A stretch of 64,000 nucleotides of DNA, taken from the NCBI GenBank assembly GCA_015698045.1, contig BLAL01000356.1, positions 1,302,001 to 1,366,000 on the forward strand. Reading direction: 5' to 3'. Within the stretch, counting starts at the first letter, position 1, and each line of letters begins with the position of its first letter. This stretch comes from Rhizophagus clarus (Eukaryota; Glomeromycota; Glomeromycetes; Glomerales; Glomeraceae). The notes beneath the pieces were generated by a model, which searched no databases, had not been told where the DNA came from, and was given only the letters and a program-made list of their open reading frames with translations. This document shows positions 11,641 to 25,149 of the stretch, piece by piece. The translations under genes were made by a program, and so were the position numbers.

Positions 11641-13106
11641 AGTAATAATCACAAAATTAATGCAAGGGATTCGATCGCTAAAACAGAGGATGGAACCAAC
11701 AGAGGATAAAATCTCAGAAATGCGAGTATTAATACCACAAGATGAGAAAATAAAGGTTCACTTCCGCCGATATGCTTATTGAAAACTGAGGATCTTTCTC
11801 TGGATTCAAAACAGAGGATGAACTCATAGGAATCACACCAACTTCTGCTCAAACCCATAAAAGAATTCAAAGAAAAGTAAATTCCTACTTTATAATTTTT
11901 CACAGCTTCTTATGAAGAGCTTCCTAATATAAACAGAAACATGATTTCTTGAAATTATCTTTGAAGATACATAAATATTCCAACTGTGCGTTAGCTTTTC
12001 TAATGCTTTTACACAGTATTTCCAGAAGTAGTCTTTTGAAGATGATTGTGCTATTTAAGTGCGTAAAATTATTTATCTGGAATCTGGATCACACCACTTT
12101 CATTTGCACATATCACGGTACGTCTGAAACGTTGCTTAATTAGCAGATCTAGTAATTAAGAATATTTATAGCAGTAATTACAACAATGAATACCTGTGAC
12201 TTAATTACGACACTGTGCTGTAAACAATACTTGTGTCGTTACGGCATCTATCAAAAAAAATGTTTAGTTAAACTCTTTCTCAATGCAACTGCTTAGTAAT
12301 AGTAATCTTCCCAGAGTCTTCTCACCAATATCTGCAATTCTAGCTATAATATATGTCCGGATGTCAATTATAAACTTGGATGTGTAAATGATCTGAACCT
12401 CAAAGTCAAAACCTGATCAGAAGAATGAAAAATGAGAAGGTCAGATATTAGTGTTAGCAGTTCCATCATCTTAGCCCTAGAATCTGCATAATATTGGCAG
12501 TAAGAAATGAAAAAATGTATCTAAATAAAATTATCTACCTTCTTAGAACCATTTGTGACGTCTCTAGAACCAAATAAATGCGTTTCTTTTATAAGTTTCC
12601 TTTGTTTAAAATCACATGATTGATTCAGCTTATTCTAACAACTCGTTTGTTACTGATTAGAATTTGATTAGGACCAACACTTCGAGACATCAAAGTTTTC
12701 TGACCTATAGTTAACCACAGATCACAAAGAAGTTAGTGTTGTTTTGGAAATAATTATTACCTATTTTAATGATTTTTCTTACTTCCTATTTATTCTTCCC
12801 AGCAAACTACTTTAGTACTTCTCTTAATCAATATCTAACCAAGATTTGATCCTCAAAATATAATGACATAAAATGGACATATCTTATCACATATCAGTAT
12901 CTATGTTGTTTATCTGTAACAAATAAACGCAAAGAATTAATTTTATTACATAAGTTACAACTTCTAAACTATACCTTCCAAATCACATCTTTCGCAAGCA
13001 ATGAAGTTTTCATGATTTTAAAAATGGTTAAAATTAATAATTATATATATATCTTTATTAAATTTCGATTTAATAATATCTTAAATAGGTTACAAATAAA
13101 TAATTA
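11641..13106. other. Intergenic, no intact gene
   Basis: A 40-codon frame on the + strand from the ATG at 11660 (ending at 11782) reads MEPTEDKISEMRVLIPQDEK and may be part of the same decayed locus as the fragment on its left. From about 11950 to 13080 I see no gene. The last part would be the 3' flank of the minus-strand kinase-Sel1 gene. Confidence 0.35.
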
Positions 13107-15414
13107 TTAACTTTTTAATAATTTATCCAATTTTCTTTGAGCATTTACATAACCTTGTTCAGCAGCTATTTTAAGCCAATAAATCGCCTTATCAATATCT
13201 TTTGTAGTTCCTTCACCATTTATATACATGTTAGCTAAATTATATTGAGCAATCATATTTCCTGAGACTGCAGCTTTCTCATACCATTCAAGCGCATTCG
13301 CCCAATCAACACCAGTACCAATACCACCATTATAACAGACTCCTAACATTACCATTCCGTCTAAATACCCTGATTCGGCTGATCTCTTGAAAAATTCAAA
13401 AGCTTTATCCAAATCTTTTTTGACGCCCATTCCATTTATATACTTCTGACCAAGTTTATACGTAGCTGCTACATTTCCGTTATCTGAAGCTTTTTCATAC
13501 CACTCAATGGCCTTTACAGAATCCTCGACAACCCCTAATCCTAGATTATAACAATAACCAACTTCTAATTGACCTATTGCATAATTTTCATTCGCTAATT
13601 TTTCAAAATATCTATAAGCCAATTTTTCATCTTTTACAGTTCCATGTCCTTGTTGATAACATTTACCAACAAAATAACAAGCTAACATATGATTTTGCCT
13701 TGATGCTTTATAGAAAAGTTTGAATGCTTTATCGTGATTTTCATCAGTTTCGATTCCATAATAATTAAAATATCCGAGTAAGAAGATAGAATTCAAACCG
13801 CTATTTTGATTTTTTAATAACCAATCATAAATTTCTTGAGAATTTATATTATTCTTTTTAAAATATTCAAGAATGTTCTGTTTTCGAAATGATTTTTCAT
13901 TAACTTCATTTATTCTATTTGTAACTTCAAAAATAAATTTGATAATTTCTTCAACTTCCGGATTCTGAGGTAGATCAACATCACTTGATGACATTGCGGA
14001 TTCTACTGCGTTCAAACTTAATTCATTTTCTGGTAAAATACTTTGACTTAAAATTAGTTTACTACCCGTTGATGTCATAGATTCCATACTCATTTGACTA
14101 AAATTTTGCATGATTTTTGATAATTCACCATGAGATGCATAGTTTTCCGCGCTATTCATAATCATATTTTTACTTGGTATTTGATCACTGCCAATTTGTT
14201 GATGATGAGAGGTCGTATTTCCTTGTGAGATCATCGGTTTTAATCTATCAACGACCTCATGAATGGTAGGTCGTTTATCTGGATCACCATTCCAGCATTC
14301 TAAATAAAAAAATTTATTAATTAATTTACAAGAATAATAATATAATTAAAAATTAAACGGTATACTTACCATTATAAAGTTGAGCATAATCAGCAGGGGT
14401 ATCAGGAACGGTTGCTTCTCTAGCACCTTGTAAAATTTGTATAGCTAAACTACCATCATATGCTTCACCTTCTACATAAAATGGTGGTTTGCCTTTTGTT
14501 ATCTCCCATAAAAGTACGCCAATACTATATACATCACTCTTTTCATTTAAAGAGTATGATCTTGAACCGAATTTTTTGGGATCAATATAAGGGATTACGC
14601 CAAATATATCTTTTTGGGTTTTAGAAACATCGCTAACTTTTTTTGACAAACCAAAATCTGCTAATTTTATGTTACCCTGATGGACCAATACATTATTGGA
14701 GTGCTACAATAAGAAGTAAACAATAAATAATACAGTATATAACGAAGAAATAATAATTATTTTAAATAAATTACCAAATCACGATGTACGATTCCTTCAT
14801 CGTGTAAGCATGCTACAGCACAGGATAACTGATACGCAAGTTTATACTTGTCCTTCCAAGTAAGGTCCGCAAAGGTTTCTTTTAAATATTTTTTGAGGGA
14901 ACCGCCATCAGCGTATTCCATCACTAATAAATATTTCCTAAATTGTTCATGTTCATTTCCTAAAAAGAGAAAAGAAAAAAAAATTATTATAATAATACAC
15001 ATCAAAATTAAAATACTTTTATATACCTATGTCTTTAGTAATCCCATAAAAGCTAATGATATTATCATTAAAAGTAACCTCTCGTTGTAGTTCAAGCTAG
15101 AAAAAAAAAAATAATAATAAATTTTTTTTAATTTATCAAAAAAAAAAAAAAAAAAATATCAAAGATGTTAACTTTATGAAAACCAAAAATATCACCTCGT
15201 TAACGAGTTCCTTAATACCAGCATTATCAAGGTTAAGAAGTGATTTTAACACGAAATATTGTTCTGAACTTTTCCAGTTAGCACGGTAAACTTTACCGAA
15301 ACCACCAACACCGATTTCTTGAATATTACTAAAGTATTCATACTCATAATGTTTAATATGTCTTTTAGAAACAGCCTCTTCTATCCAATTAACCCACTCG
15401 TTCATATCAGACAT
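13107..15414 (-). CDS. TKL-type kinase with Sel1 repeats, apparently intact
   Basis: Five exons, in minus-strand order: 15414-15196, 15096-15027, 14959-14775, 14703-14370 and 14299-13107. Joined they give 666 residues. The kinase domain (about 30-285) keeps the full glycine loop G35-V-G-G-F-G40, Lys57, HRD at 155-157 followed by LHSNN, and LADFGLS. It should be catalytically competent as a Ser/Thr or dual-specificity TKL kinase. A Ser/Met-rich linker and a short helical segment (IIKFIFEVTNRINE) lead into six Sel1 repeats plus a partial seventh, from about residue 440 to the end (LGYFNYYGIET-type units with [A/G]-x-G-x-G-V/T turns). Intron positions and phases are the same as in the copy at 6361-8652, which lies in the opposite orientation 4.5 kb away, so the two arose by inverted duplication or a later inversion. 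Substrates are unknown; the Sel1 array probably binds the partners. Confidence 0.92.
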
Positions 15415-18400
15415 AATTTATATATATTTTATTTATAAGTATATTACTTATTTATTTGAGTACGAAAAAAAAGAGAGTACGAAAGAAATCATTGAAAAAA
15501 AAAAAAGATAATAACAATTAACTATTTATATCAAAACTTTTTGTTTCCAAGTATGGTAATTACACGAAATTCCTTGTAAAGTTATTATCTGCCAAATCAA
15601 TCTATGTTTTTTAGATTTAACTTTTATATGTATACCCGAAGACTGACTGCAACAGTACCGTTCAACTTGTGACCTGGTCATTTGTTAAGATTTAACCACA
15701 TTTATATTTATTGGTTTTGATTCCGCAAAAAAAAAAAAAATATGAATTACTATGAAAGGGAAATATTACTTATCGAATCGGATTCATCCAGATCGTTACA
15801 ATAAATATGCTGTATATGTAATTATTCTTAAGTTGTACCGAATATTATGTGTTTACTTTTACTAACCTTTTAATATTTGGCGTAATTAGCCACCCCAAAT
15901 ATACAAAAAAAAAAAAAATTCCCTGGAAACAATTATATTACGCTGTATTACCGTATTATTATTATTTTTTTTATTAATAAAACAGAATCTACATATCAAA
16001 ACAATCGACAATTTTACCTAATTTACCATTTTCGGCTTGGCTTGATAGAATAGACATATATATTGCATAACCCTATATACTTTAACAGATGATCGTTGAT
16101 AGATGATGAATCAAATTCGGCAGTCAATCAGGATTGCGTAACGAACGAAAATAAGTGAACTTTTTTCCTTCTTCCTTTAAAAATATATTTTTTTATTTTT
16201 ATTTATACAAAAAAATAGAGAATAAAGGCTTTATATTATATAAATAAGGATAAACCATATTTTCATATATTTTTATATAATATGTAACACACATTATTGT
16301 TGCGATCATAACCTTGCAGGACACTTTCGATCGCAGTTTATATTGTGCAAGAAAAACAGTACGTAAATTTTCTTTTTTTTGTGTATAGTTTATTTTTATT
16401 TATATCAGGAATGAAACTTTAAAAGACTCCGCAAAATAGTCTCACATGTCACTTGTATTTTAAGTTTTTATTTTATACTGCTTTTTGTTATCGCAACCGC
16501 ACTTCTTTTTTACAAACACGCTTTCTTCTTACATTTTATTCATAAATATATTGTGAAACCTTTATGCTTTAATTATTTATTGTTAAAACTTGTAAAATTT
16601 ACCGCCACTTATTGTACTTATTAAAGATTTATAATATAATTGTTTTTTATTAAATTTAAATTTATTTTATTATTGTTATTTTATTGTTTATATTGATTTT
16701 GATTTTTTTTTTTCACGCACTATTATATCAATATAAATATTAATTATCATCTTTTTTCTATTACATAATAGTTCACTTTTGACGTATGACAGGCTTAATA
16801 ATAGGTTTTATTTGAACTTTGTAGCGAAACGTTATTTTTCGGTAATTGTCTGATCACGTGACTTTCCATTTGGTAACTTTGTATTACATGCATTCCCTGC
16901 ATTCCTCAAGTTATTATTTGTGATTACTAATAAACTTTTTTTTTTGAGGTGGTACTCTTATAGGCTATTATTTACGTGTCGGTCGCATCAAATTTTTTTT
17001 ATTCCTGTTATTTTATCGAATGAACACAACAACTTTTAATGTACAACGTATACCAGAATTATTATATTCTACACGCAGCAGTTTATCCAGTAGCCAAAAC
17101 TAAATTATTCCACAAAATAAATGGTCTAAACAATTGCAAACAAGTGATATTTTCATTTTAGCAATAATGCGTTAGTCTTATTTACGCCATTAACACTTAA
17201 AATATTGTTCATAAAATTTGTTAAATCTGATCATTTACTCAATAATTTATAATTCAATATTGTTAATAATTATTGATTTATTAGACATTTAGCGTTTACC
17301 GCAGGACCTCGATTCATTTGACTATTTTATAGACGTAAATTTATATTCACCCGATAATTATTGTTTGTCCAAGATGATTATAGCACTTTGATGTTTGTTC
17401 GGCATGTTGCATGTGATTGTGTTATTTACCGACCAAACAAAAGATATTTCAATTCTCATGTTAGTGGTAGCAGAAAGGAACAGTCCAGAATTTAGAAATG
17501 CGATCTATTTTACTGATGTAAATGCATTAATAGTATTATATTTGTTTCACTAAAATTTGTCACCAATTATATAATACACGTGATACCAAAAGAGAATTTC
17601 GACAAGAAAAGGTTGTGCAATTCCGCATATAGTGAAGTTGTAGTACATTATATATAGTGTCGGGCTCCAGTATCGGGTTTTAAGTATCGGGTTTATCGAT
17701 TTAAATTTTTCTGCGCCATAATATTAAAAACTATTTCTTCTGCAAATATGAATGATTAACGAATAGATAAACGAATTATACCATTGATCAATATTTTACA
17801 TCTTTTAACGATATATCGGGTCAAACCCCGTGAAGTAACATAAAGAAATTCAATAAATTTGTTTGGGCGTTTTAAAAATAATTACATAAAGAATACAAAA
17901 AGAACAATACGATCGTCGAAATGCAAACTTTTTTGAGATAAATAAAGTTCCCTATAAGGGGCAAGAATAAATTTTGAAGGAAACTATTATTATTATATTA
18001 TGTATACTCGGTATTGGATATATATATACTAATTAAGGTTTTAAAATGATGTATATAAAAAGAGGACTTGTGTTTACTTTGGTTATATTACAGCGAATGA
18101 TATTTTATCCAATTTTTTATTTTAAAAGAGTTATCAAAATTTAGAAACCATAATGCATATTGGCGTTGTTATCTTGTTTAGACAATTTTTTTTTTTTAAA
18201 AAAAAAAAAAAGATTCAACTGAATGAATAAAGTATCTTATTAAAGAAAATTTTTAACATGAATAAATTATTTTTCAAAGAATAAAATAATAAAATGTTTC
18301 TTGATAACCTTTTTTCTTATTAAAAAATTCTTCTTTCTGTGCGTAATTCGTTGTCGCACAGATCTACACACAATTGATTATATGATATAGTTTTATAAGT

Positions 18401-18924
18401 TTTATATGACCAACCAAATTACTTTTTCCCATCAATAAATACAGTACTTTTACATACTTCAAATCTGCTGCATAATGACAATCGATGCAAATATTTCTGT
18501 AGGGAACTGTTAGCCAAGCAATATTGTTATCACCGTGAGGTCATCGAGAAGTGTATCTGAGATTACTAAATTTGACTATACCTACGATTCAGCTTATAAT
18601 AGTGTTACAGCAGAGGTAAAAGGACAAAATTATATATGTATACAAGGATATTTTGTAATTTTTTTTTAATTTCATGAGCATTATGTACGGTTCGCCTCAG
18701 ATTTTAGACTAATAGCAGCTGAAACAGTATTGAAATCCTATAAAGGAATATGATGAAATTTACGAAGTGGATGGTTCGTCAACTGAAAGAGTTAATAATA
18801 TCGTCGGGTTTTTATTGCTTAATTTTATGGATTTCCTAAAGATGAATGAGGAGTTGATGTATCAAAGATGATAATTTGATAATTTATCTGGTAATTGCTA
18901 ATATTAATTCATGAAAATTTGGGG
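15415..18924. other. Intergenic, no gene recognised
   Basis: No open frame longer than background and no recognisable protein, RNA or mobile element was found on either strand. The sequence is AT-rich with poly-A/T runs, including a T12-A14 strip near 18190-18212. The first few hundred bases upstream of 15414 must contain the promoter of the minus-strand kinase gene. Confidence 0.5.
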
Positions 18925-19020
18925 ATTGGAATCGATTAATCGCGATTAATCGTTTCTCAAATTTCGATTCTAAAATTCGATTTTCGATTCCGATTAATCG
19001 TTTCTAGTCGATTGTACACC
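18925..19020. repeat. Clustered CGATTAATCG palindromes
   Basis: The self-complementary motif CGATTAATCG (or ATCGATTAATCG) occurs three times in under 100 bp, together with several ATTCGATT words. The strip looks like the end of a small inverted-repeat element, but I cannot identify the opposite end. Confidence 0.4.
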
Positions 19021-20751
19021 ATTAAATTTAGTGGCAGAGCAATTCTAATGATTGCAATTTTAACACGATCACTTATAGTTTCGATTTTAACAGAATCGAT
19101 TCATGAAATTAGCGATTTAAGAATACCCTATAGATTTATTTATTTTATTTTATTTTTGCCATAGGTAATAAATATACTCAATGGAGAAGTTAAGGGGGAT
19201 GTCTAAATGTCTAAAGCGGAAATCACATGATCATAATGAAATTATTTGACACCCGTGTCACATCCCTCCACTATAATTTTTTTTCGGTGAGTAAAATCTT
19301 ATTTACATTACCATTATTTATCACATTCGTAATTAATACCGTAACGCCGGCCAATTTTCCTCTCTTTAGGCGATCCTCAATTCAATGTGCGTGCCGTTAA
19401 TAATAACCTATAAAGAATGATTTGATAGAGTTGGTTTTGTATTCGCGTAACTTATTATATACAATACGCGTATTTACAGTACCTATAATGCATTTGAAAA
19501 TTATTAATATTTAATTGTAAGTGGTGCCATTTTTATTTATTTACCGTATGATTTTCAAAGTAAGATATTGTGTAAAATGAAACTTATAATATATTGACAT
19601 GCATTTTCTGGTGAATAGAATAACGAATATGTGGATATATAATATTAATAATATATTAATCCGAAAAAAAAATTCAGCAAATCGAAAATTTGTTGTCGTG
19701 TGTTCGTTAGACATTTATTCTTGTTAATATATTATGGTATTTACCATCTCTCGATAGTAAACGCTCAGAGGCGAGCGAAAGTAATGAAACCTTTTTTCAC
19801 GGAGGTGGTACTTAAAATACTCAAAACAATACTGTGCAGAATTGCTGGACCCATTGCTTAGTGCCAGTATTGAAGTTTCGACTAATGATAATGAATCCAA
19901 ACAAGAAAAACGATCGAGACCGTAGGGATGTTGCAGAGTTATTTGTAACGTTTAACATAAGTTGTTATAAATTGCCGAAAACAAAAAAATTTTTATGGGA
20001 TTTCCAGATAAATAAAAATTTTTTTTTTTTTTTAATCAAAAAAACAAATTTATCTCTTGTTTTTCAAATATACTGTAGTTTTGAATAATAATTTCATTGT
20101 TTTCCATCTGGAAGCTGAAGGTGTAAGTACATTAATGTGCGTTGTATTATTAACCGTTATTATTAAACGTTATTATTCAAACTCTCGCGAATTATGTTTT
20201 AGTATTTTTTTTTAAAACGTTGACGCGAAGAAATGTGCACAGTGTCATTTTGATTACGAAACGTAGTTGGATCAACACATACTTTATTACTTTAATGCGT
20301 CACCAAATACAGTCTGATCTCGATGTAACGGACCCACGATATAACGAATTCCTTCACTTAAAACTTGATATCCAAACTTTTTTTATATGTTTTACTATAA
20401 ACGAGAAATCAATAAAACTGTGATCACGTGTTTGAATGTCACATAATTTATGCCAAAGTCTTAATTCTGACCAAAATTAATATTATTAATCACGTGACAT
20501 ATTTCTGTTCTTGAACGAGATTTGACTGTAAATTGATGTTGGATGTTTCATACAGTCAAATTAATTTTTTTAAGAGTCATATAATGAAATTTTTTCATTT
20601 TCCAAAATTGTATATTTGCGAAGTAACAAATCAGATTAAAAAAAAAAAAATACTTCGAAGTTAATAGTTGATCTCACATTTTTTAATCTCTTACGTAATA
20701 CGTTCACTAAAAAAACATGCTCGTCAAACATTAATGTTAGGTACCTAGGAT
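19021..20751. other. Intergenic, no gene recognised
   Basis: On the + strand, 19795-19920 contains a 30-40 codon protein-like stretch (CAELLDPLLSASIEVSTN) bounded by stops and lacking a start. It is probably a gene remnant of unknown family. Otherwise nothing is supported. CACGTG-type words (TCACGTG) recur near 20424 and 20490. Confidence 0.4.
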
Positions 20752-20830
20752 TAGGGATGCCAAAAGTTCGGTTATAACCGGTCATAACCGGTTTTTGCCG
20801 GTTCGGTTTCGGAACAGTAAGTTCCGGTGT
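20752..20830. repeat. Possible solitary hAT-type terminus
   Basis: TAGGGATGCCAAAAG is followed at once by a series of AACCGG words (TAACCGGTCATAACCGG, TGCCGGTTCGG). A start such as TAGGGATG next to subterminal short repeats is typical of hAT element ends. No matching opposite end was found downstream, so this is either a truncated element or a coincidence. Confidence 0.35.
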
Positions 20831-20864
20831 TTTTTTTCTCAATTTTGCATGAATTTTAACCGGG

Positions 20865-21150
20865 TCAACAAGTTAATCAGGTCAAGGCTTTAACCTGACC
20901 TGATACTGAATCATAAATTTGATAACCTGACCTGAATATTCACCTGAAATCACCTGACCTGCTGTTCAGAACACTATTTAGAAGAACCAGGATGATATTT
21001 AGTATTTCAAGAGAAGTACTTATCATCTTTTGACCATAAATTGACCATAAAATGACCATCAATCGACCATCCATCAAATCGACCATCAATCAGTCATCAA
21101 TTGACCATCAATCAGTCATCAATCGACCACCAGTCGACCATCAGCCTGGT
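20865..21150. repeat. Low-complexity ACCTGACCTG and GACCATCAATC repeats
   Basis: About 20865-20965 is rich in ACCTGACCTG-type words. About 21030-21146 is an imperfect array of TTGACCATAAA, TCGACCATCAA and TCAGTCATCAA units of 10-12 bp. No coding signal was found. Confidence 0.6.
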
Positions 21151-22261
21151 TGGTGACTGATTGGCGTCAGATTTTGGCAGAAATCAACTATCAATCGTGC
21201 TGCCCGATTGGTACCTGATTAGTGCCTGATTTGACATATTTCGACCTGTGTTTGTTAAAAGTCATTTTGTGTAACCTTCGTAATTTTTATTAGTGAATCA
21301 TTTATTATTAACCTATTATCAGTCATATTTTATTTCATTTTGTATCTATTCATAATTAAACACACATACATTCCTTCTGCTTACCACATATCTATACCGC
21401 TTATTCTTATAAGCATTTAAAGACCTGGCATAACAGTATCTAAATGCATCATCATGTTGAACTTCATCATGCGAAAAATCAGCAAACAGCGGCATACTAA
21501 CTTGTATAACTTCATTATGCGAAATAATATCAAATGTTGGGCAAGTTTTCTTCTGAATGCTATTAGATCATACAACTATCGATAGTTAGAACCGCAGCAT
21601 AGTTAGCAAATGTGACCATATATCGCGTGATGGTTAAAACCACTTTGATAGTCTTCGACGGCATTTTGAACTGTAAAAAAAATGCGCTCGAGTCATGGGA
21701 CGAACAATAACAATCAAGTTGCGGATTTGTTGCTGTTGGGAGTTCTTAGTTTATTAGTGCCAGGTGTTAAAGGATAGTTAGACGGGGCACGAATTCCAAT
21801 AGATACTAGTTCTAGCTAATTCCCCTTTTTTTTCCTTGCCTCATCCCCCTCCCCTTTCGTTTTCTTGCTAGTTAGAATGGCGTTTTTTACTAACCCTTTT
21901 TTTTTAGTAGATTACTCAGGAGTTTAACGACTAGCGTGGTCATAGCATACTTAGTTGTAAAATAGTAGGCTGACAACCACTATCTCTTTGGAGAAGGTGG
22001 ATTTTATCTTCGAACTTTAGTTAATAGATTATTCGTTCTTCGGAATTGTTATTCTCTTTCTTACTAAGAATTGTTTTTAAGACACGTTAATCATTAATAA
22101 TATAAATAAATAAATAAATAAAAACCCGTAAAAAAAAAATGAAATTTATTATAGAAAACATCATTTTTCTTTCAAAATTTATTAGATAAGTCTTTTTTCA
22201 ACTCTAGTACAACTTTATTTCTCATTACAAATATTGAAAAATTACAAATAATATAGATAAT
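21151..22261. other. Intergenic, possible repeat flank
   Basis: No open gene. About 21680-22080 is less AT-rich and contains two pyrimidine strips. It ends in an (AAAT)n run at 22103-22124 followed by AAAACCCG and an A run, which resembles the poly-A or microsatellite tail of a retroposed sequence. This may be the 3' end of another LINE-like copy or the 5' leader of the LINE that follows; I cannot decide. Confidence 0.35.
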
Positions 22262-23990
22262 ATGGCTCATAATGAAAGATTCACCAGGTCAATATCATTG
22301 GAAATCCTAATACCATTGTTTCTAATACAACTCCTACTGAACCTTGTCATGCTCTTGACTTGGAACAAAATGTATCTTCACAAACTTCCTCTATTCTTAA
22401 TAATAATACTTATTCTTCTTCTCCTACTTCGAACGTAGGACTCACTTCTTCTATCCATAATTCTTACATGATGATCGATGATAATTCATCGCACAACTCT
22501 AAGAATCAAAATGATTAACGAATTTCAGACAACAAGACCAGGTTACATCAGAGACAACAAATAACACCAATCAAAATATTGTGATTGAAGAAATCAACGC
22601 TAATTTACCAAATTTAGAAGACCCACAAAAGTACTCCTTTACTTTATATGAACCTTTTGAAGGAAATTCCTTTCCTAATATTCGTTTATGTTTACAAAAT
22701 GTTTTCCAAGACTATATTGGTTACGCTGGACTTAAAAATATAGAAAGTCATAATAATGTTAAAATTCTCAAAATAGCATTTTATGACGCACAACATCATA
22801 ATAAACTTTACGGTCAACATATTAAACAACTTAACGCCACCTTCTACAATTATGACCAAACTACATTGGGATCATCCAAAATCGATTACAAAAACTCGAG
22901 GAAACTACTATTAGAATACAAGATGTCCCCAAGCGCATGGCTACGGACAACATCCATCAATATTTTTCCAAATTTGGAGAAATTAAAGAAATCACCTTAG
23001 TTCAAAAGAAACATACCTTAATAGAAAAACCAATAAAATGGTCATTCCCCAAAAAACCACATTTAACACGTATATCATTAGATTTTCCAACAAACAATCA
23101 ATCGACAAATTCAAAGATAACTGGACCTTACAGATAGAGAATCATCTAATAAGAGTTCTTCCACCAAAACTTAATTCAGATGAATAAAAACAACGCACTT
23201 CATTTGTATATAAAATTACAGGTCTATACTGGATACTACTATACTGTCTATACACGACCTTAAACCTATAATTGATCAAATTAAAGGAATGACTTGTACT
23301 ATCCTTCCAACTAAAAATTCCAGAAGACGCTCCAATACAGCGTTTGTATATACAACAGAACAAAAACTGGACTGATAAATGTAGATCAGTAAATGTAGAT
23401 CAGTAATGATCGCAAATTCTATATCGTTCTTGTTACAACTCTAACATGTACAGTTTGTGGCGATTTAACACATGATTATTCAACATGCAAAACACACAAT
23501 CCAAATGGTATCAAACAGTTCGCACAACAAGTATTCTCACAAACAAAGATACAAACAATACTCATGTATACATGTTCCCTCAAGGACAAACTATATCATA
23601 TACTCCTTGTTCAACTAACACATTAAACACTTCGAACAATAAACAACATTAAATATCTCATGAAATACAGGAACGCGCTAAATTTAATACCATTATCCTA
23701 AGACTTGGGAACGAAGTTAAAGATCTCAAGAATAAAACTATACAACAAGATCGACGCATTAAAGATTTAGAAGATCAACAAATCGAACTTAAAAAGAAAT
23801 CACACAACTTACCAAATGTGTTGTAATTCAAGAACTTCATTTAAAAGAAATGTCTGAAATCAAAGTGATGCAATCAGAAATCTTCAAAATATTAAATAAC
23901 CAAAACAAGATAGATCCCATTCTTCATCGCCCAGAAGAAAAACTAGATGCACTAATTCCTCACCTACTCCATCAAACAAAAAAAAATCAT
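22262..23990 (+). pseudogene. LINE ORF1 remnant: RRM-like, CCHC zinc knuckle, coiled coil
   Basis: After an N-terminal Ser/Thr/Asn-rich stretch (22290-22525), a frame at 22581-23000 reads PQKYSFTLYEPFEGNSFPN. The next frame reads TDNIHQYFSKFGEIKEI (about 22940-22990), an RRM-like RNA-binding signature. A perfect CCHC knuckle C-x2-C-x4-H-x4-C lies at 23447-23488 (CTVCGDLTHDYSTC). At about 23670-23800 a heptad-like Lys/Glu/Asp-rich segment (RRIKDLEDQQIELKKK) predicts a coiled coil. Several frameshifts and stops separate these parts. In LINEs such ORF1 proteins bind and chaperone element RNA. Confidence 0.65.
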
Positions 23991-23998
23991 GATAAATA
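23991..23998. repeat. 8-bp target-site duplication, left (GATAAATA)
   Basis: GATAAATA immediately precedes the TAGAGCTTGG end of the hAT element and is repeated exactly at 25051-25058 after its other end. An 8-bp duplication is the hallmark of hAT insertion. Confidence 0.85.
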
Positions 23999-25050
23999 TA
24001 GAGCTTGGAACCGGTACAAAAAACCTTAACCGGTTAAAAACCGGTTAAAAAGTGCCTTAACCGGTTAATTAACCGGTTAATTAATCGGTTAATTGATCGG
24101 TTAATTTGTGATATAGTTAACCGGTTATTAACCGGTTAATAATATGTTTTTTTTCAATTTATTGTATGGAACGGCAAGTAAATATTAAATATTTTATATA
24201 AAACATAAATTTATTTATTTTCAAAAAAAAATATATTATAATTATAATACATATGATGTTGCATTTTCACCTAAAATTCCCCTTGCATCAAAAAATACAA
24301 ATAAACAATTTAAATAAATATCAATAAAAAAAAGATAATTTAATAATTGGTAATTTATTGGTATTCATAAAAATTATTTCTAAATTTTATAAATGATGTT
24401 AATTTGGTATTTGAAATTCAAATAGAATGTTTAATAATATTATTTACCTTATTAGCAAGTTGTGTAAATATATCCATAAATTTTGCATTTCTTTTATGAA
24501 CAATATTTCTTGAAAAATTTTGAGCTTAAGGATGTACACTTGTTAGTCATATATTCCCAGCATCTGGAAAAAGGCGTTCACTAGGAATGGAAACGGCTGG
24601 GTTGATAAAAATTTTTGTGCTAATATGAATATTATGGGAAATCTTTTTTATGTTTATTCCACCATTTATAAGGATTGTAAGTATAATCTGGGTTTTCTGT
24701 AATATATTTGTTAAAGTAATCAGAAAAATTATCATCTTCGGCAGTTCAGTCATAATTGTAATTTATAAAATAAAGATATTTATTTTTTAATGTCCTATTT
24801 AAACAAAAAAATTTATTGACTTAAAAAATGTTTAAATAAAATTATCGTTAAACAGTAAAAATTGCAAAAAAAATTCTCCGAGATGTTACATATTATCTAT
24901 ATATGACAATGATCTGCATTTAACCGGTTAATTTGACTGGTTAATTTAACCGGTTAAAAATTGCATTTTAACCGGTTAATGGATGTCTTAACCGGTTAAC
25001 CGTCTTAACCGGTTAATTAACCGGTTAAGCTTAACCGGTTCCAAGCTCTA
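23999..25050. mobile_element. hAT-superfamily element (1052 bp) inserted in the LINE
   Basis: Both ends read TAGAGCTTGGAACCGGT on inward-facing strands, an inverted repeat of at least 17 bp. Inside each end lie many AACCGGTTAA repeats (about 24010-24145 and 24920-25040), typical of subterminal transposase-binding arrays. GATAAATA flanks both ends as an 8-bp duplication. The centre holds a minus-strand remnant of the hAT transposase C-terminus (24547-24790). The element is too short to encode a full transposase, so it is a deletion derivative moved in trans. A second copy of the same family begins at 63766. Confidence 0.88.
24547..24790 (-). pseudogene. hAT transposase remnant (C-terminal dimerisation domain)
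   Basis: On the minus strand, 24673-24635 reads PYKWWNKHKKDFP. After a one-frame shift the next part reads FINPAVSIPSERLFPDAGNI, ending at a TGA near 24549. KWW...P followed by SxPSERxFSDAGN is the signature of the hATC dimerisation region at the end of hAT transposases. Only this region remains; the catalytic core is absent. The frameshift and the stop just after DAGNI make it non-functional. Confidence 0.8.
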
Positions 25051-25058
25051 GATAAATA
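25051..25058. repeat. 8-bp target-site duplication, right (GATAAATA)
   Basis: This exactly matches 23991-23998 on the other side of the hAT element. LINE coding text resumes right after it (KYDQDTDSDSPNERD). Confidence 0.85.
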
Positions 25059-25149
25059 TGATCAAGACACTGACTCTGATAGTCCTAATGAACGTGATTA
25101 CCAACCTACTATTCAATCTCATACCAGTATCACCCAACCCATCATTATA

